Below the pieces are notes generated by a model that saw only the letters and a program-made list of their open reading frames with translations, had not been told where the DNA came from and ran no database searches. A stretch of DNA of 32,346 nt. Source: Enterococcus columbae. Lineage in GTDB: Bacteria; Bacillota; Bacilli; Lactobacillales; Enterococcaceae. This document shows, piece after piece, positions 16,475-24,810 of the stretch. The position numbers and the translations under genes were made by a program. The stretch lies in assembly GCA_020742395.1 (NCBI GenBank), contig DYWZ01000054.1, positions 1-32,346 of the forward strand. The letters run 5' to 3'. Numbering within the stretch: position 1 is the stretch's first letter; each line of letters starts with the position of its first letter.

Positions 16475-17047
16475 TTATGAATGATTTAGTTCTCGTATTT
16501 CTAAATGATTGAGCAAGGTTGGAAACTGCCAGATGTTTTCCTTACCTTCAATAATATAGCTGGTCTGCTCATCAAATTGATTGCAATCCCAGACAATCGT
16601 ATCGACCTTTTCTACCTTCATGTCACAAGCTAAGTGTTGATCTTGCTTAAATAGTTGCTTACAAAGAGCGGCTTTGCGATCTTCAGCGAACACTTCGCAA
16701 TCACCACCAGTTTGCGCAAACAACTGACCAGCCAATTCTTGATTATAGTTTTGAGAATCCGCTTGCATTAAACGCAAAAATTCACGCGCGTAACGTTTGC
16801 CTTGTAATTGCGCAGCCTTATAGTCTAATGCGATTTGATAGGCCTTGGATAATAAGTGATTGCGAGTATTCAGATTATCAGTTAATTGGTTGGTTTGAAT
16901 AAATTGTTGGATTACTTGCAAATTAACCAATGGAATCACCTGCAATCGCACCAGAGTACTCAGTGATGATTGACAAAATGTCAATAAATGCTCAATCTCA
17001 TTAGAAAAAGGCACTAACGGATTCACAAAAATATACAAATCATTCAT
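16475..17047 (-). CDS. spxH: ClpXP adaptor SpxH/YjbH (DsbA-like fold)
   Basis: A protein of about 190 residues of the YjbH/SpxH DsbA-like family, which delivers Spx to ClpXP for degradation. It begins MNDLYIFVNPLVPFSNEIEH, in which the thioredoxin-like active-site cysteines are absent (PLVPFS), as expected for an adaptor rather than an oxidoreductase in this lineage. Family assignment rests on this N-terminus, size and the position in the conserved spx–mecA–spxH–yjbK–relQ–nadK order. A GTG at 17056 and ATG at 17050 are in frame; ATG 17047 is favoured because GAGGAG lies eight bases upstream. Confidence 0.8.
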   Translation of the reverse strand: MNDLYIFVNPLVPFSNEIEHLLTFCQSSLSTLVRLQVIPLVNLQVIQQFIQTNQLTDNLNTRNHLLSKAYQIALDYKAAQLQGKRYAREFLRLMQADSQNYNQELAGQLFAQTGGDCEVFAEDRKAALCKQLFKQDQHLACDMKVEKVDTIVWDCNQFDEQTSYIIEGKENIWQFPTLLNHLEIRELNHS

Positions 17048-17315
17048 CATACTCACTCCTCATAAATATCATTATGAAATCCAAAAATAAACAGCAGTTG
17101 TTGCTAAATGGTTCATGCTCCTCTAAAGCAACTGGTCTGTTTGACGTTTTCTTTATAGCTAGCTAAATAGTCATAAAGGAAACTCATACAATTAACTTTA
17201 TCAAACTTTCGCTAATTTATAAATCAATACGATTGTGAGTGGAGTTACTAATATTTAGTTTTTACCAAAGTTTAATAAATTTACCGTAATAGCGACCGAT
17301 CCATTTAACCACTAT

Positions 17316-17897
17316 TTAACTGAGTCCATAGGCTTGAAAGGCGCGTGCAATTTTATTGGTAGTTGGTTTGTAGCTAATGGCGAGTTGCTGACATAGTTTT
17401 TCAAAAGCCAATTTACCTTTAGTGTAGTCGGCTACTTCTAGCTCTAATTCATAGTCGTGCTGCTGATGATACCAGCTTTCATCTAGGGCAATTTCCCCTA
17501 TTTTAAGGTCGAATTGATAACGTTTGGTTGTAAGTTCAGCTAGTAAATGCAATTCATCTAATTCAATCCCTAAAGACTGCAATTTTCTAGCGACTGCCCC
17601 TTGTCTAGGGATAGTCTTTTGCTTTAGATAGGGCTGGATTTCAGCTAAACTGTAATGGTCTGTGGTTTCTAATAAACCTTCAGCTAGTGGGGTTTTTAAG
17701 GTAAGCTCAGCTTGGTTTGCTAGGGTGCGAATTCTTAGGCCACAACCAAGATGCTTTAGCTTGAAATCTGGGGTATCAAAATAACTATTGCTTTGGGTAA
17801 AGGCTTGTTCAGCATGTAATTGCCAATAGTCGATACAGCGTTGATATTCTTCATAAGTTAATAAAGTCTTTAATTCGATTTCGATTTGTTCAGGCAT
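17316..17897 (-). CDS. yjbK: CYTH-domain protein (YjbK-like triphosphatase)
   Basis: The 193-residue protein carries the CYTH signature EIELKTLLT near the N-terminus (the ExExK motif that binds metal and triphosphate), GLRIRTLANQAELTLKTP, and YELELEVAD. CYTH proteins form a tunnel that hydrolyses inorganic triphosphate or related compounds. The physiological substrate is not settled. The start at 17897 has GAGGAG seven bases upstream; the frame is open further to 18002 but without a ribosome binding site. It is divergent from relQ, as yjbK and yjbM are close neighbours in B. subtilis. Confidence 0.88.
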   Translation of the reverse strand: MPEQIEIELKTLLTYEEYQRCIDYWQLHAEQAFTQSNSYFDTPDFKLKHLGCGLRIRTLANQAELTLKTPLAEGLLETTDHYSLAEIQPYLKQKTIPRQGAVARKLQSLGIELDELHLLAELTTKRYQFDLKIGEIALDESWYHQQHDYELELEVADYTKGKLAFEKLCQQLAISYKPTTNKIARAFQAYGLS

Positions 17898-17993
17898 AGC
17901 AAGCTCCTCGTTTGAATAATTTTTTCTATTTATATAGTAACAAAAAAAGGCAACAATTGACCAATAAGTTTTTAAGAAAACGTTTCTAGTTCT

Positions 17994-18021
17994 TTGGTTC
18001 AATTCATAACTATGCTATAAT
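17994..18021 (+). promoter_or_regulatory. relQ promoter
   Basis: TTGGTT (17994–17999) and TATAAT (18016–18021), spacing 16, with an extended -10 TG two bases before. The 5' leader to the ATG is about 80 bases. Confidence 0.6.
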
Positions 18022-18109
18022 TTAAATAGTGAGCTTTTTTTACATCAATAGAACAATGAAATAAAAGCAAATAAGCGTTTTGCGAAAAAATGTTTTGCTG
18101 AGGTGACTT

Positions 18110-18829
18110 ATGGAGCGTAAATGGGATGATTTCTTAGCACCGTATGAACAAGCGGTCAATGAATTGAAGGTAAAATTGCGAGGGATTCGTAAACAATTTA
18201 GAAAAACCAAACAGCATGTGCCAATTGAATTTGTCACTGGCCGTGTCAAGCCAGTCGAAAGTATTCTAGCCAAATCCAAGTTACGGGGCATTCCTTTAGA
18301 TCGTTTGGAAGAGGAGATGTCAGATATTGCGGGCTTGAGAATTATGTGCCAGTTTGTAGAAGACATTCATCAAGTCGTTCAGCTATTGCGCAATCGCAAG
18401 GATATGAAGGTCATTATCGAGCGTGATTATATTACCAATAAAAAGGAGAGTGGCTACCGTTCTTATCATTTGGTGATTGAATATCCAATCCAATTATTAG
18501 ACGGTGAGCGCACCTTGCTGGCAGAAATTCAAATTCGCACCTTGGCGATGAACTTCTGGGCTACTATTGAACATTCGTTAAACTATAAATATCAAGGCGA
18601 CTTTCCTCAAGAAATCGGGGAACGTCTGCGTCGAGCAGCTGAGGCAGCCTATCTTTTAGACGAAGAAATGTCGAGTATCAGAGAAGAAATCCAAGAAGCG
18701 CAGCGATTGTTCTCTCAAGGAAAACGTGGACAGGTCGAAAGTACGACTTCAATGGATCAGGCTGAATTTGGTAGCCTCAACCACGAACTCGAACAAGCCT
18801 TTATGGAAGAAGAAACGCCTAGTGAATAA
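18110..18829 (+). CDS. relQ: Small alarmone synthetase RelQ (GTP pyrophosphokinase, SasB/YjbM)
   Basis: RelQ makes (p)ppGpp from ATP and GTP or GDP without a hydrolase domain. The 239-residue length and the synthetase motifs agree: GRVKPVESILAKSK, DIAGLRIMCQF, KESGYRSYHLVIEYP, and EIQIRTLAMNFWATIEHSL. The C-terminal helix region (EERSSIREEIQEAQR-like) matches the tetramerising tail of this family. GAGGTG precedes the ATG by four bases. It is followed after 311 bp by nadK in the same direction. Confidence 0.95.
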   Translation: MERKWDDFLAPYEQAVNELKVKLRGIRKQFRKTKQHVPIEFVTGRVKPVESILAKSKLRGIPLDRLEEEMSDIAGLRIMCQFVEDIHQVVQLLRNRKDMKVIIERDYITNKKESGYRSYHLVIEYPIQLLDGERTLLAEIQIRTLAMNFWATIEHSLNYKYQGDFPQEIGERLRRAAEAAYLLDEEMSSIREEIQEAQRLFSQGKRGQVESTTSMDQAEFGSLNHELEQAFMEEETPSE

Positions 18830-19140
18830 ATAATCTAGCCTAAATTCATTCATTTTACTTAAGAATAGCAATAGGAATAACTGAAAATAAAATAAGCTGG
18901 TACAAAGTGATTGCATAAATAATTCAATTTATGCAGGGGACCTAGCCTTACATGAGTAACTGATTTTGAGGCATTTGTACTCTTAAGATTTAGGTTTCAG
19001 TAATATATAAAACGTCTCGATGATTATTGGCTAAAATTATACTTTGTTCCATTAGTCGTTTATAACCTTGCTTTCTTTCAACTTTATGCATCAATTAATC
19101 ATGTGCTGGACAGCTTGGTTCAGTCAGAAAGGGTAAAACC
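18830..19140. other. Region between relQ and nadK
   Basis: 311 bp without a credible gene. The only notable structure is a perfect 9-bp inverted repeat at 18912–18935. TATACT near 19039 is a possible -10 for nadK but lacks a good -35. Confidence 0.5.
18912..18935. repeat. Perfect small inverted repeat upstream of nadK
   Basis: TGCATAAAT and ATTTATGCA flank a six-base loop AATTCA. No T-run follows, so it is not an intrinsic terminator. It could be an operator or RNA hairpin. Confidence 0.5.
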
Positions 19141-19953
19141 ATGAAAATAGCGATTATCCATAATAGAGAAGCCCTTTCGTTAAAGGTAGCTGATGAATTA
19201 AAAAATTTATTAAAGACTTCAACGCATCGAATGGACCAAGAAAATCCTGATTTGGTCATTTCAATTGGTGGGGATGGGACTTTATTGTCCGCCTTCCACC
19301 TCTATAGTCATAAGCTTGAGCAAGTGCGCTTTTTAGGCGTGCATACGGGGCATTTGGGCTTTTATACCGATTGGCGAGATTACGAGCTAAAAGAATTAGT
19401 TGCTTCGTTATGTAGTCAAAATGATCAAACAGTAAGCTATCCGTTATTAGATGTGACGATTCATTATCGCAATGAGAAGCCCACTCAGCATTTTCTAGCG
19501 CTGAATGAATCCACGCTTCGACGTAATAGCCAAACGCTAGAAGCCGATGTGTATATTAAAGACGAATTATTTGAAAAATTCCGTGGCGATGGGCTGTCTG
19601 TGGCCACGCCAACTGGTTCAACTGCTTATAACAAAAGTATCGGTGGGGCTGTGTTGCATCCTAGAATCAATGCGATGCAACTAACTGAGATTGCCTCGTT
19701 AAATAATCGCGTCTTTCGTACATTAGGCTCACCGATTGTGCTGTCACCAACAGAATGGGTGGTTTTAGAATTACCTGATAAAAAACAAACCGCCTCGTAT
19801 ACGATTACCATTGATCAGTTTTCAATGGAGCATTCAGAGGTAGAAAAAATTGTCTATAAAATTGCCGAGGAACGCATTCACTTTGCTTCTTATCGTCATA
19901 CCCATTTTTGGCGGCGCGTGCGGGATTCGTTTATCGGAGAAGTGGAGAATTAA
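19141..19953 (+). CDS. nadK: NAD kinase
   Basis: Phosphorylates NAD to NADP. The GGDGT motif (ISIGGDGTLLSAFH, near residue 44) and the second motif LALNESTLR are clear, followed by the conserved FRGDGLSVATPTGSTAYN. It is 270 residues long, normal for the short Firmicutes enzymes. AAAGGG lies eight bases upstream. The stop TAA overlaps the next ATG (TAATG), so the pseudouridine synthase is translationally coupled, as nadF and yjbO adjoin in B. subtilis. Confidence 0.96.
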   Translation: MKIAIIHNREALSLKVADELKNLLKTSTHRMDQENPDLVISIGGDGTLLSAFHLYSHKLEQVRFLGVHTGHLGFYTDWRDYELKELVASLCSQNDQTVSYPLLDVTIHYRNEKPTQHFLALNESTLRRNSQTLEADVYIKDELFEKFRGDGLSVATPTGSTAYNKSIGGAVLHPRINAMQLTEIASLNNRVFRTLGSPIVLSPTEWVVLELPDKKQTASYTITIDQFSMEHSEVEKIVYKIAEERIHFASYRHTHFWRRVRDSFIGEVEN

Positions 19954-20846
19954 TGGAATTTTGCTATCAATTTAATCAAGAAAGCCCCAAACAGCTAAAA
20001 ACCTTTTTAAAAGAGCAAGGCATCTCTAAAGGCTTACTGGCTAAAATTAAATTTCAAGGTGGCAGGATTCAAGTCAATGGCACCGTGCAAAACGTCTTAT
20101 ATCAGCTTAAATATGGCGATCAAGTGCAGATTACCTTGCCAGCTGAAGGAGAGCATGAGACGGTATTGTTAGATGAAACCCCAATTGAGATTGTCTTTGA
20201 AGATGAACATCTGTTGGTGGTGAATAAACCGGCTGGCATTTCCTCGATTCCAGCCCAATATCATCCGAATGGGACCATGGCCAATCGGGTGAAGGCTTAT
20301 TATAAACGCCAAGGCTATGTCAATCAGGTTATTCATGTGGTGACGCGTCTTGATCGAGATACCTCAGGCTTGATGGTTTTTGCTAAGCATGGCTTTTGTC
20401 ATGCGAAATTAGATACGCAGCTGCGCCAAAAACAATTTGTCAAAAAATATCAAGCACTAGTCACTGGCGAAATCTTAAAGCTACAAGACCATGATAGTAT
20501 TGATTTACCGATTGCCCGTGATTTAACGTCACTATTAAAGCGTAAGGTTGACAGTAACGGTCAGGTGGCCAAAACCGAATACTGGCTAGAAAAACGCAAT
20601 CAAGACTTAGCCTTAGTGGATATTCAGCTGCATACAGGACGAACCCATCAAATTCGCGTACATTTTAGTGCGATTGGCTGTCCTTTACGTGGCGATGAGA
20701 TGTATGGAGGTCTAGTTGATGTGCAAATGCCTCGCCAAGCCTTGCATTGCTACGAGCTAGCCTTTTGCCACCCATTTACCGAAGAGGCCTTGCATTTTCG
20801 CTTAGATTTACCTAAGGATATGCAGCAATTAGTCAACGGGCTATAA
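19953..20846 (+). CDS. RluD-like pseudouridine synthase (YjbO type)
   Basis: A 297-residue RluA/RluD-family enzyme that converts uridine to pseudouridine in RNA. It has a short N-terminal S4-like segment (KTFLKEQGISKGLLAKIKFQ), the catalytic motif VTRLDRDTSGLMVFA (Asp in RLDRDTSG), and the LHTGRTHQIRVHFSAIGCPL block. The true start is ATG 19953, overlapping the nadK stop; the open frame reaches further upstream to 19908 only inside nadK. The exact RNA target cannot be assigned from sequence. Confidence 0.93.
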   Translation: MEFCYQFNQESPKQLKTFLKEQGISKGLLAKIKFQGGRIQVNGTVQNVLYQLKYGDQVQITLPAEGEHETVLLDETPIEIVFEDEHLLVVNKPAGISSIPAQYHPNGTMANRVKAYYKRQGYVNQVIHVVTRLDRDTSGLMVFAKHGFCHAKLDTQLRQKQFVKKYQALVTGEILKLQDHDSIDLPIARDLTSLLKRKVDSNGQVAKTEYWLEKRNQDLALVDIQLHTGRTHQIRVHFSAIGCPLRGDEMYGGLVDVQMPRQALHCYELAFCHPFTEEALHFRLDLPKDMQQLVNGL

Positions 20847-21003
20847 TATGCGATAAAATACGCTACCAGCTAATCTTAAGCTCAGTCGAAAAATTGATTG
20901 AATCAAGCGCTTCGCTTAAGTACTAGCAAGACCTAATTATTAAAAATCGTTGAAGCAAACCAGACAAAATACGAAAAGAGTAACTATAGAAGAGGTGAGA
21001 GCA

Positions 21004-22374
21004 ATGGATGAAACATTAGAACAAGAATTAATGGCACGTTTCGAACGTTTAACTGAAGAATTACGCACCAATCAGATTCAAGCTTTTCGGGAGGATTTCC
21101 TGGAGATGCACTATTATGAGCAGGGGCAATTCTACCAGTCATTGACTAGTGAGGACCGTCTATTGCTCTATTCACTCCTATCGCCTAAGGAAATGGCTGA
21201 TATGTTTGACGTGATTGAAGAAGACCACGAAAACATGAGCCTATATCTATCGGAAATGCGCCCAAGCTATGCAGCAGCAATGCTTGCAGAGATGTATAGC
21301 GATAACGCAGTTGACTTATTAAACACGTTAGATAAAAAGCAAAAGGCGATGTATCTCAGTTTGATGGATAAGGAAGTCGCAGCAGATATCCGTGAGTTAT
21401 TACACTACGAGGATGAAACAGCCGGCTCTATCATGACGACCGAATATGTTTCGATTGTCGCTAACCAAACCGTGCGCTCGGCAATGTATGTCTTAAAATC
21501 AGAGGCCAATGTCGCCGAAACCATTTATTATATCTATGTCGTGGATAATGAGGATCGCCTAGTTGGGGTAATCTCATTGCGTGATTTGATCATTAATGAT
21601 GATGATGCGATGATTCAAGAGATCATGAGTGAACGGGTGCGTTCGGTGCACGTTGGCGATGACCAAGAGGATGTCGCCCAAACCTTCCGTGATTATGACT
21701 TCCTCGCTTTACCAGTCGTGGATTATGATGATCATCTAGTCGGGATTGTTACGGTCGATGATATTATCGACGTTATCGATGATGAAGCCACTAGTGACTA
21801 CTCCGGTTTGGCGGCCGTTAACGTTGAAGAAGTCGATGAACATCCCTTAAAAGCGGCCAGTCGTCGTCTACCTTGGTTAATAGCCTTATTATTCTTAGGG
21901 ATGATTACTGCGACCATGATTAATCAATATGAGGAATTAGTCAGCGAGGCCAGTATCTTAGCCGTCTTTATCTCACTTATTACTGGGACAGCCGGGAATG
22001 CGGGCACGCAAGCACTAGCGGTGGCCGTTAGACGAATCGCCATGCCAGAAGACAAAGAGCGCAGTTTCCTCATCACCGTGCTTTCTGAATTGATTACCGG
22101 CCTAATTATCGGCTTGATTACTGGGATTGTGATTTTTGTCTTAGTTGCTTTATGGAAGCACAATCCAATCCTTGGTTTTGTCATCGGCATTGCGATGATG
22201 TGTGCAATTACCGTGGCTAACCTTGCAGGGACCTTTATCCCTATGCTAATGGACAAACTCGGCTTTGACCCAGCCGTTGCCAGTGGTCCGTTTATCTCGA
22301 CATTGAGCGATTTAACCAGTGTCTTGATTTATTTTAATATCGCCAGTCTATTTATGGGATATTTTATCAAATAA
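21004..22374 (+). CDS. mgtE: Magnesium transporter MgtE
   Basis: A 456-residue Mg2+ channel/transporter with the N domain (residues about 1–130), tandem CBS domains (DETAGSIMTTEYVSI … LVGVISLRDLI and LPVVDYDDHLVGIVTVDDIID) and five C-terminal membrane helices. The signature GTAGNAGTQALAVAVRR and the pore segment ASGPFISTLSDLTS are present. The frame runs back to a TTG at 20950, but GAGGTGA six bases before ATG 21004 fixes the start. No M-box riboswitch is recognisable in the 157-bp leader. Confidence 0.95.
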   Translation: MDETLEQELMARFERLTEELRTNQIQAFREDFLEMHYYEQGQFYQSLTSEDRLLLYSLLSPKEMADMFDVIEEDHENMSLYLSEMRPSYAAAMLAEMYSDNAVDLLNTLDKKQKAMYLSLMDKEVAADIRELLHYEDETAGSIMTTEYVSIVANQTVRSAMYVLKSEANVAETIYYIYVVDNEDRLVGVISLRDLIINDDDAMIQEIMSERVRSVHVGDDQEDVAQTFRDYDFLALPVVDYDDHLVGIVTVDDIIDVIDDEATSDYSGLAAVNVEEVDEHPLKAASRRLPWLIALLFLGMITATMINQYEELVSEASILAVFISLITGTAGNAGTQALAVAVRRIAMPEDKERSFLITVLSELITGLIIGLITGIVIFVLVALWKHNPILGFVIGIAMMCAITVANLAGTFIPMLMDKLGFDPAVASGPFISTLSDLTSVLIYFNIASLFMGYFIK

Positions 22375-22404
22375 GCAGAAGTAAAACTATTATGGAATAA
22401 AACC

Positions 22405-22450
22405 AAAGCCCCAACTAATGATGATTTGTCATCGTTAGTTGGGACTTTAT
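22405..22450 (+). terminator. Terminator of mgtE
   Basis: AAAGCCCCAACTAATGATGA pairs with TCATCGTTAGTTGGGACTTT around a short loop (TTTG), with one or two mismatches. It ends the core block before the island. Confidence 0.85.
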
Positions 22451-22476
22451 TTGATGTTTGAAATATATTATAAAAC

Positions 22477-22513
22477 AAAGGAGAAAGATTATATGATGGC
22501 GAGTTTTATAATC
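22477..22513 (+). other. Start of a gene cut off by the IS30-like element
   Basis: AAAGGAG (22477–22483) is followed nine bases later by ATGATGGCGAGTTTTATAAT, and TATTATAAAA upstream can act as a -10. The reading frame enters the IS30-like left end at about 22514 and stops after 15 codons (MMASFIIKLDTFDKK). I read it as the 5' end of a gene lost or separated by the insertion. The product cannot be identified. Confidence 0.45.
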
Positions 22514-22890
22514 AAGTTGGACACTTTTGACAAAAAATAATCATAGTGAAAAATCGTGTATATTTAATTTGACAAAAAAATAATATAAGGAGATTTTTTC
22601 ACTATGACTGAAGTCAATTTTAACACAAAAATAGCGCGTCAAAAAGGCAAACATTTATCAAAAGAAGAGTGTGAAACGCGCAATGCTTTACTGAAGCAAG
22701 GTTATTCTTACAGAAAAATCGCTAAGTATATCGGCATTTTTCCCAAACAGTTGTAAATGAAGTGAACCGTGGAACCGTCCGACAAAAAAAGAAAATTAAT
22801 GGGAAAATAAGCTACTTTAATATCTATGATCCTACATACGCTCATGAACGTTATAAACAAAAGCGTCTACTTTATCATCGTTTGTTTTAG
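22514..22890 (+). mobile_element. IS30-family insertion sequence remnant (left end)
   Basis: AAGTTGGACACTTTTGACAA is typical of an IS30-type terminal repeat, followed by a transposase start. The element stops after about 375 bp; no matching right end (GTGTCCAACTT) occurs in the window. Confidence 0.65.
22604..22890 (+). pseudogene. IS30-family transposase, N-terminal remnant
   Basis: ATG 22604 follows AAGGAG. The first part reads KGKHLSKEECETRNALLKQG, then YSYRKIAKYIGI, the helix-turn-helix typical of IS30 transposases. The frame is lost at 22739–22741 (run of T, GGCATTTTTCCC); in the next frame it continues SQTVVNEVNRGTVRQKKKIN and ISYFNIYDPTYAHERYKQ up to TAG 22888–22890. The DDE catalytic domain is missing. 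It cannot be active. Confidence 0.8.
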
Positions 22891-22920
22891 TTTAAACTAG
22901 TGTGTAATTTAAAAATCTAT

Positions 22921-23693
22921 ATGGAAGGAACAGTATTAAGAATAGAACAGGGTTCTCTACATGATGGTGCTGGTTTACGGACCGTTGTTTATTTAAAGGG
23001 CTGCCCATTACGCTGTGCCTGGTGTTCGATTCCCGAATCACAAAGCAAGCAGATTGAAAAAGGATTTGGCCAGACCATGACCGCTGAAGAGGTAATAGAT
23101 GAGATTGAGAAGAATGCTGTTTTTTACTTTCACTCGGATGGCGGAGTGACCATTAGCGGAGGCGAGGCACTGGTTCAGGCGGATTTTGCTAAAGAAATTT
23201 TGCAAAAATCGAAATACATTGGAATCAATACCGTACTGGAAACCAGCTTTTGTGGTGCTTATAATGAAATCCAAAAGGTAGCTCCCTATGTGGATACATT
23301 GTTTGTGGATGTAAAATGTTTACCAGCAAGCTCCACAAACAATGGACCGGCTTAGATAACCAACAAATTTTGAAGAATATTCGTCACTTTTTAATTGAGT
23401 ATCCTAACTGCGAAGTGCGAATTCGAGTTCCTGTGGTTCCTGGTATCAATATGAACCTGACCGAGCTGCTGACGATTGCTTGTTTTGTGGCAGATCTTGA
23501 TCAGTTCGTACCGTTAGAATTACTACCGTACTACCGCTATGGTATGCACGGTTACCAAGCATTGGGACAGGAGTATCCGTTGGCAGACACGCCAGCGCCT
23601 TCACCTAAAGAAATGTTTGCATTAGCAGATCAACTGGCTCGCACGGTTCCTCATTTGCCGGTCACAGCTTTAACCAAAACATTTATTTATTGA
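22921..23693 (+). pseudogene. Glycyl-radical enzyme activating protein (radical SAM), frameshifted
   Basis: Activases of this family use a [4Fe-4S] cluster and S-adenosylmethionine to install a glycyl radical in a partner enzyme. The cluster motif CPLRCAWC (CX3CX2C), the SAM motif DGGVTISGGEALVQ and LETSFCG are visible from ATG 22921. The frame breaks near 23312–23318, where GTAAAATGTTT lacks one A; with it the protein would run DVKMFTSKLHKQWTGLDNQQ and continue to the stop at 23693, about 258 residues. No ferredoxin-type insert is present, like PflA. The upstream region is IS30 sequence, without a ribosome binding site, and no glycyl-radical enzyme gene is nearby. Confidence 0.82.
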
Positions 23694-23719
23694 ATCCAAG
23701 CTTTATCTTATGGATAAAT

Positions 23720-23787
23720 GAAAGACACTCACTAGCTGCAGCTAGCTCAAGAATAGAGCTTTTGCTGAAGTCAGTGAGTGTCTTTTT
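23720..23787. terminator. Bidirectional terminator between the activase and cyclophilin remnants
   Basis: AAAGACACTCACT (23720–23732) pairs with AGTGAGTGTCTTTTT (ending 23787), with inner stems. It fits the two convergent decayed genes. Confidence 0.8.
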
Positions 23788-24779
23788 ACGATGTTTTTTC
23801 GAAGTTAATTGTCGAATGAACACTGGCTCAATCGGTGTATCTTCACTGTTTGTCGGCTGAGCTGCGATCGCTGCTACGATTTCTAATCCTTGGTATACCT
23901 GTCCAAAAACAGTATAACGACCATCCAGCTCCGGTAGTCCTCCAAGCTCCAAGTATGCTTGCTTTACATTCTGAGGAAGCGAGAGCCTCGGCAGCAGGTC
24001 AGCCTGCGCCTTTGTGTTTTGCACAATAAAAAACTGGTTGCCGTTGGTGTGGGGCCGTGGTTTCCTAAGGCCAAGGCGCCATTAAAATGATAAAGTCCGC
24101 GATGCACTTCATCAGCGAAAAAGCCCTCATAGCTGGAAACAGCTTCATCACCAGAACCATCCAAAGCGCCACCTTGAATAACAAATTCCTTAATGACACG
24201 AGCGAAAGGTGTGTTGTCATAAACGCCTTGCTCAGCTAGGGAGCACCAGTTGGCTACAGCCAGGGGAGCTTGGTCAGGAAATAAGCGGAGATGAATTTCA
24301 CCAGCATCGGTGACCAGCACACAAACTTCTTCCTGCTGCGGTTTTTCTAATTGAAAGAGAGAAAGGTTTGCAACTGAAACGCCTTGATCCTGCCATCAAA
24401 TATCGAAAATCCGCCACTCGACCTTCGCCTGATTACCAAGGCGAGCCATTCCCAATAAAACGGTATAGGCGGTTTCATCCGCTTGAAAGGTCAATTGCAG
24501 CTGTCCTCGTAAATCGTTGTAGTCATCTAGGGCGGCTACTTGATAAAAAAGATGAAACTGTGCATGCAAATATTTCAAAGGCTGATCTTTAAAGGCTGCA
24601 AAATAAGCCTGAACTTTTTATCGCTGCAAGCTGTCAGCCACCAAAAAATTTTCCAGTTGTTGTTTTGAAACGGCTACTAACAAGGATCGTCAAACCGCCT
24701 CAATTTCCAACGCATCCCAATGTCGCGCAATTAAATGATGGATGGGTGCCTCTTAATTGTAGTCCTGCAGGTTGCTCAT
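23786..24779 (-). pseudogene. Cyclophilin-type peptidyl-prolyl isomerase with extra N-terminal domain, decayed
   Basis: Read from ATG 24779, one frame can be followed for about 250 codons. It contains four stops: TAA at 24755–24753, TGA at 24692–24690, TAA at 24620–24618, TGA at 24398–24396. Codons 1–140 encode a domain I do not recognise (LKYLHAQFHLFYQVAALDDY is representative). Then comes a cyclophilin: EIHLRLFPDQAPLAVANW, FARVIKEFVIQGGALDGSG, GALALGNHG. The frame shifts near 24027–24035 (a T-run on the minus strand appears one short) and continues YLELGGLPELDGRYTVFGQV. A second slip near 23796–23801 would restore a stop (TAA 23788–23786) right at the terminator. All four stops can arise by C to T from CAA or CGA. 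Confidence 0.85.
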
Positions 24780-24810
24780 TTTTTCACTACTTTTTTCTAT
24801 TATATAGGAA

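Noticed and set aside
20847..21003. M-box magnesium riboswitch upstream of mgtE
   Set aside because: The 157-bp leader shows no conserved M-box core and no terminator/antiterminator pair.
24368..24592. Plus-strand ORF over the cyclophilin remnant
   Set aside because: It has no ribosome binding site and is the antisense of a region that reads as a protein on the minus strand.
22921..24779. Frameshifts and stops as pure sequencing errors
   Set aside because: Several in-frame stop codons are substitutions, not length errors, and the loci adjoin IS remnants; decay explains all of them together.
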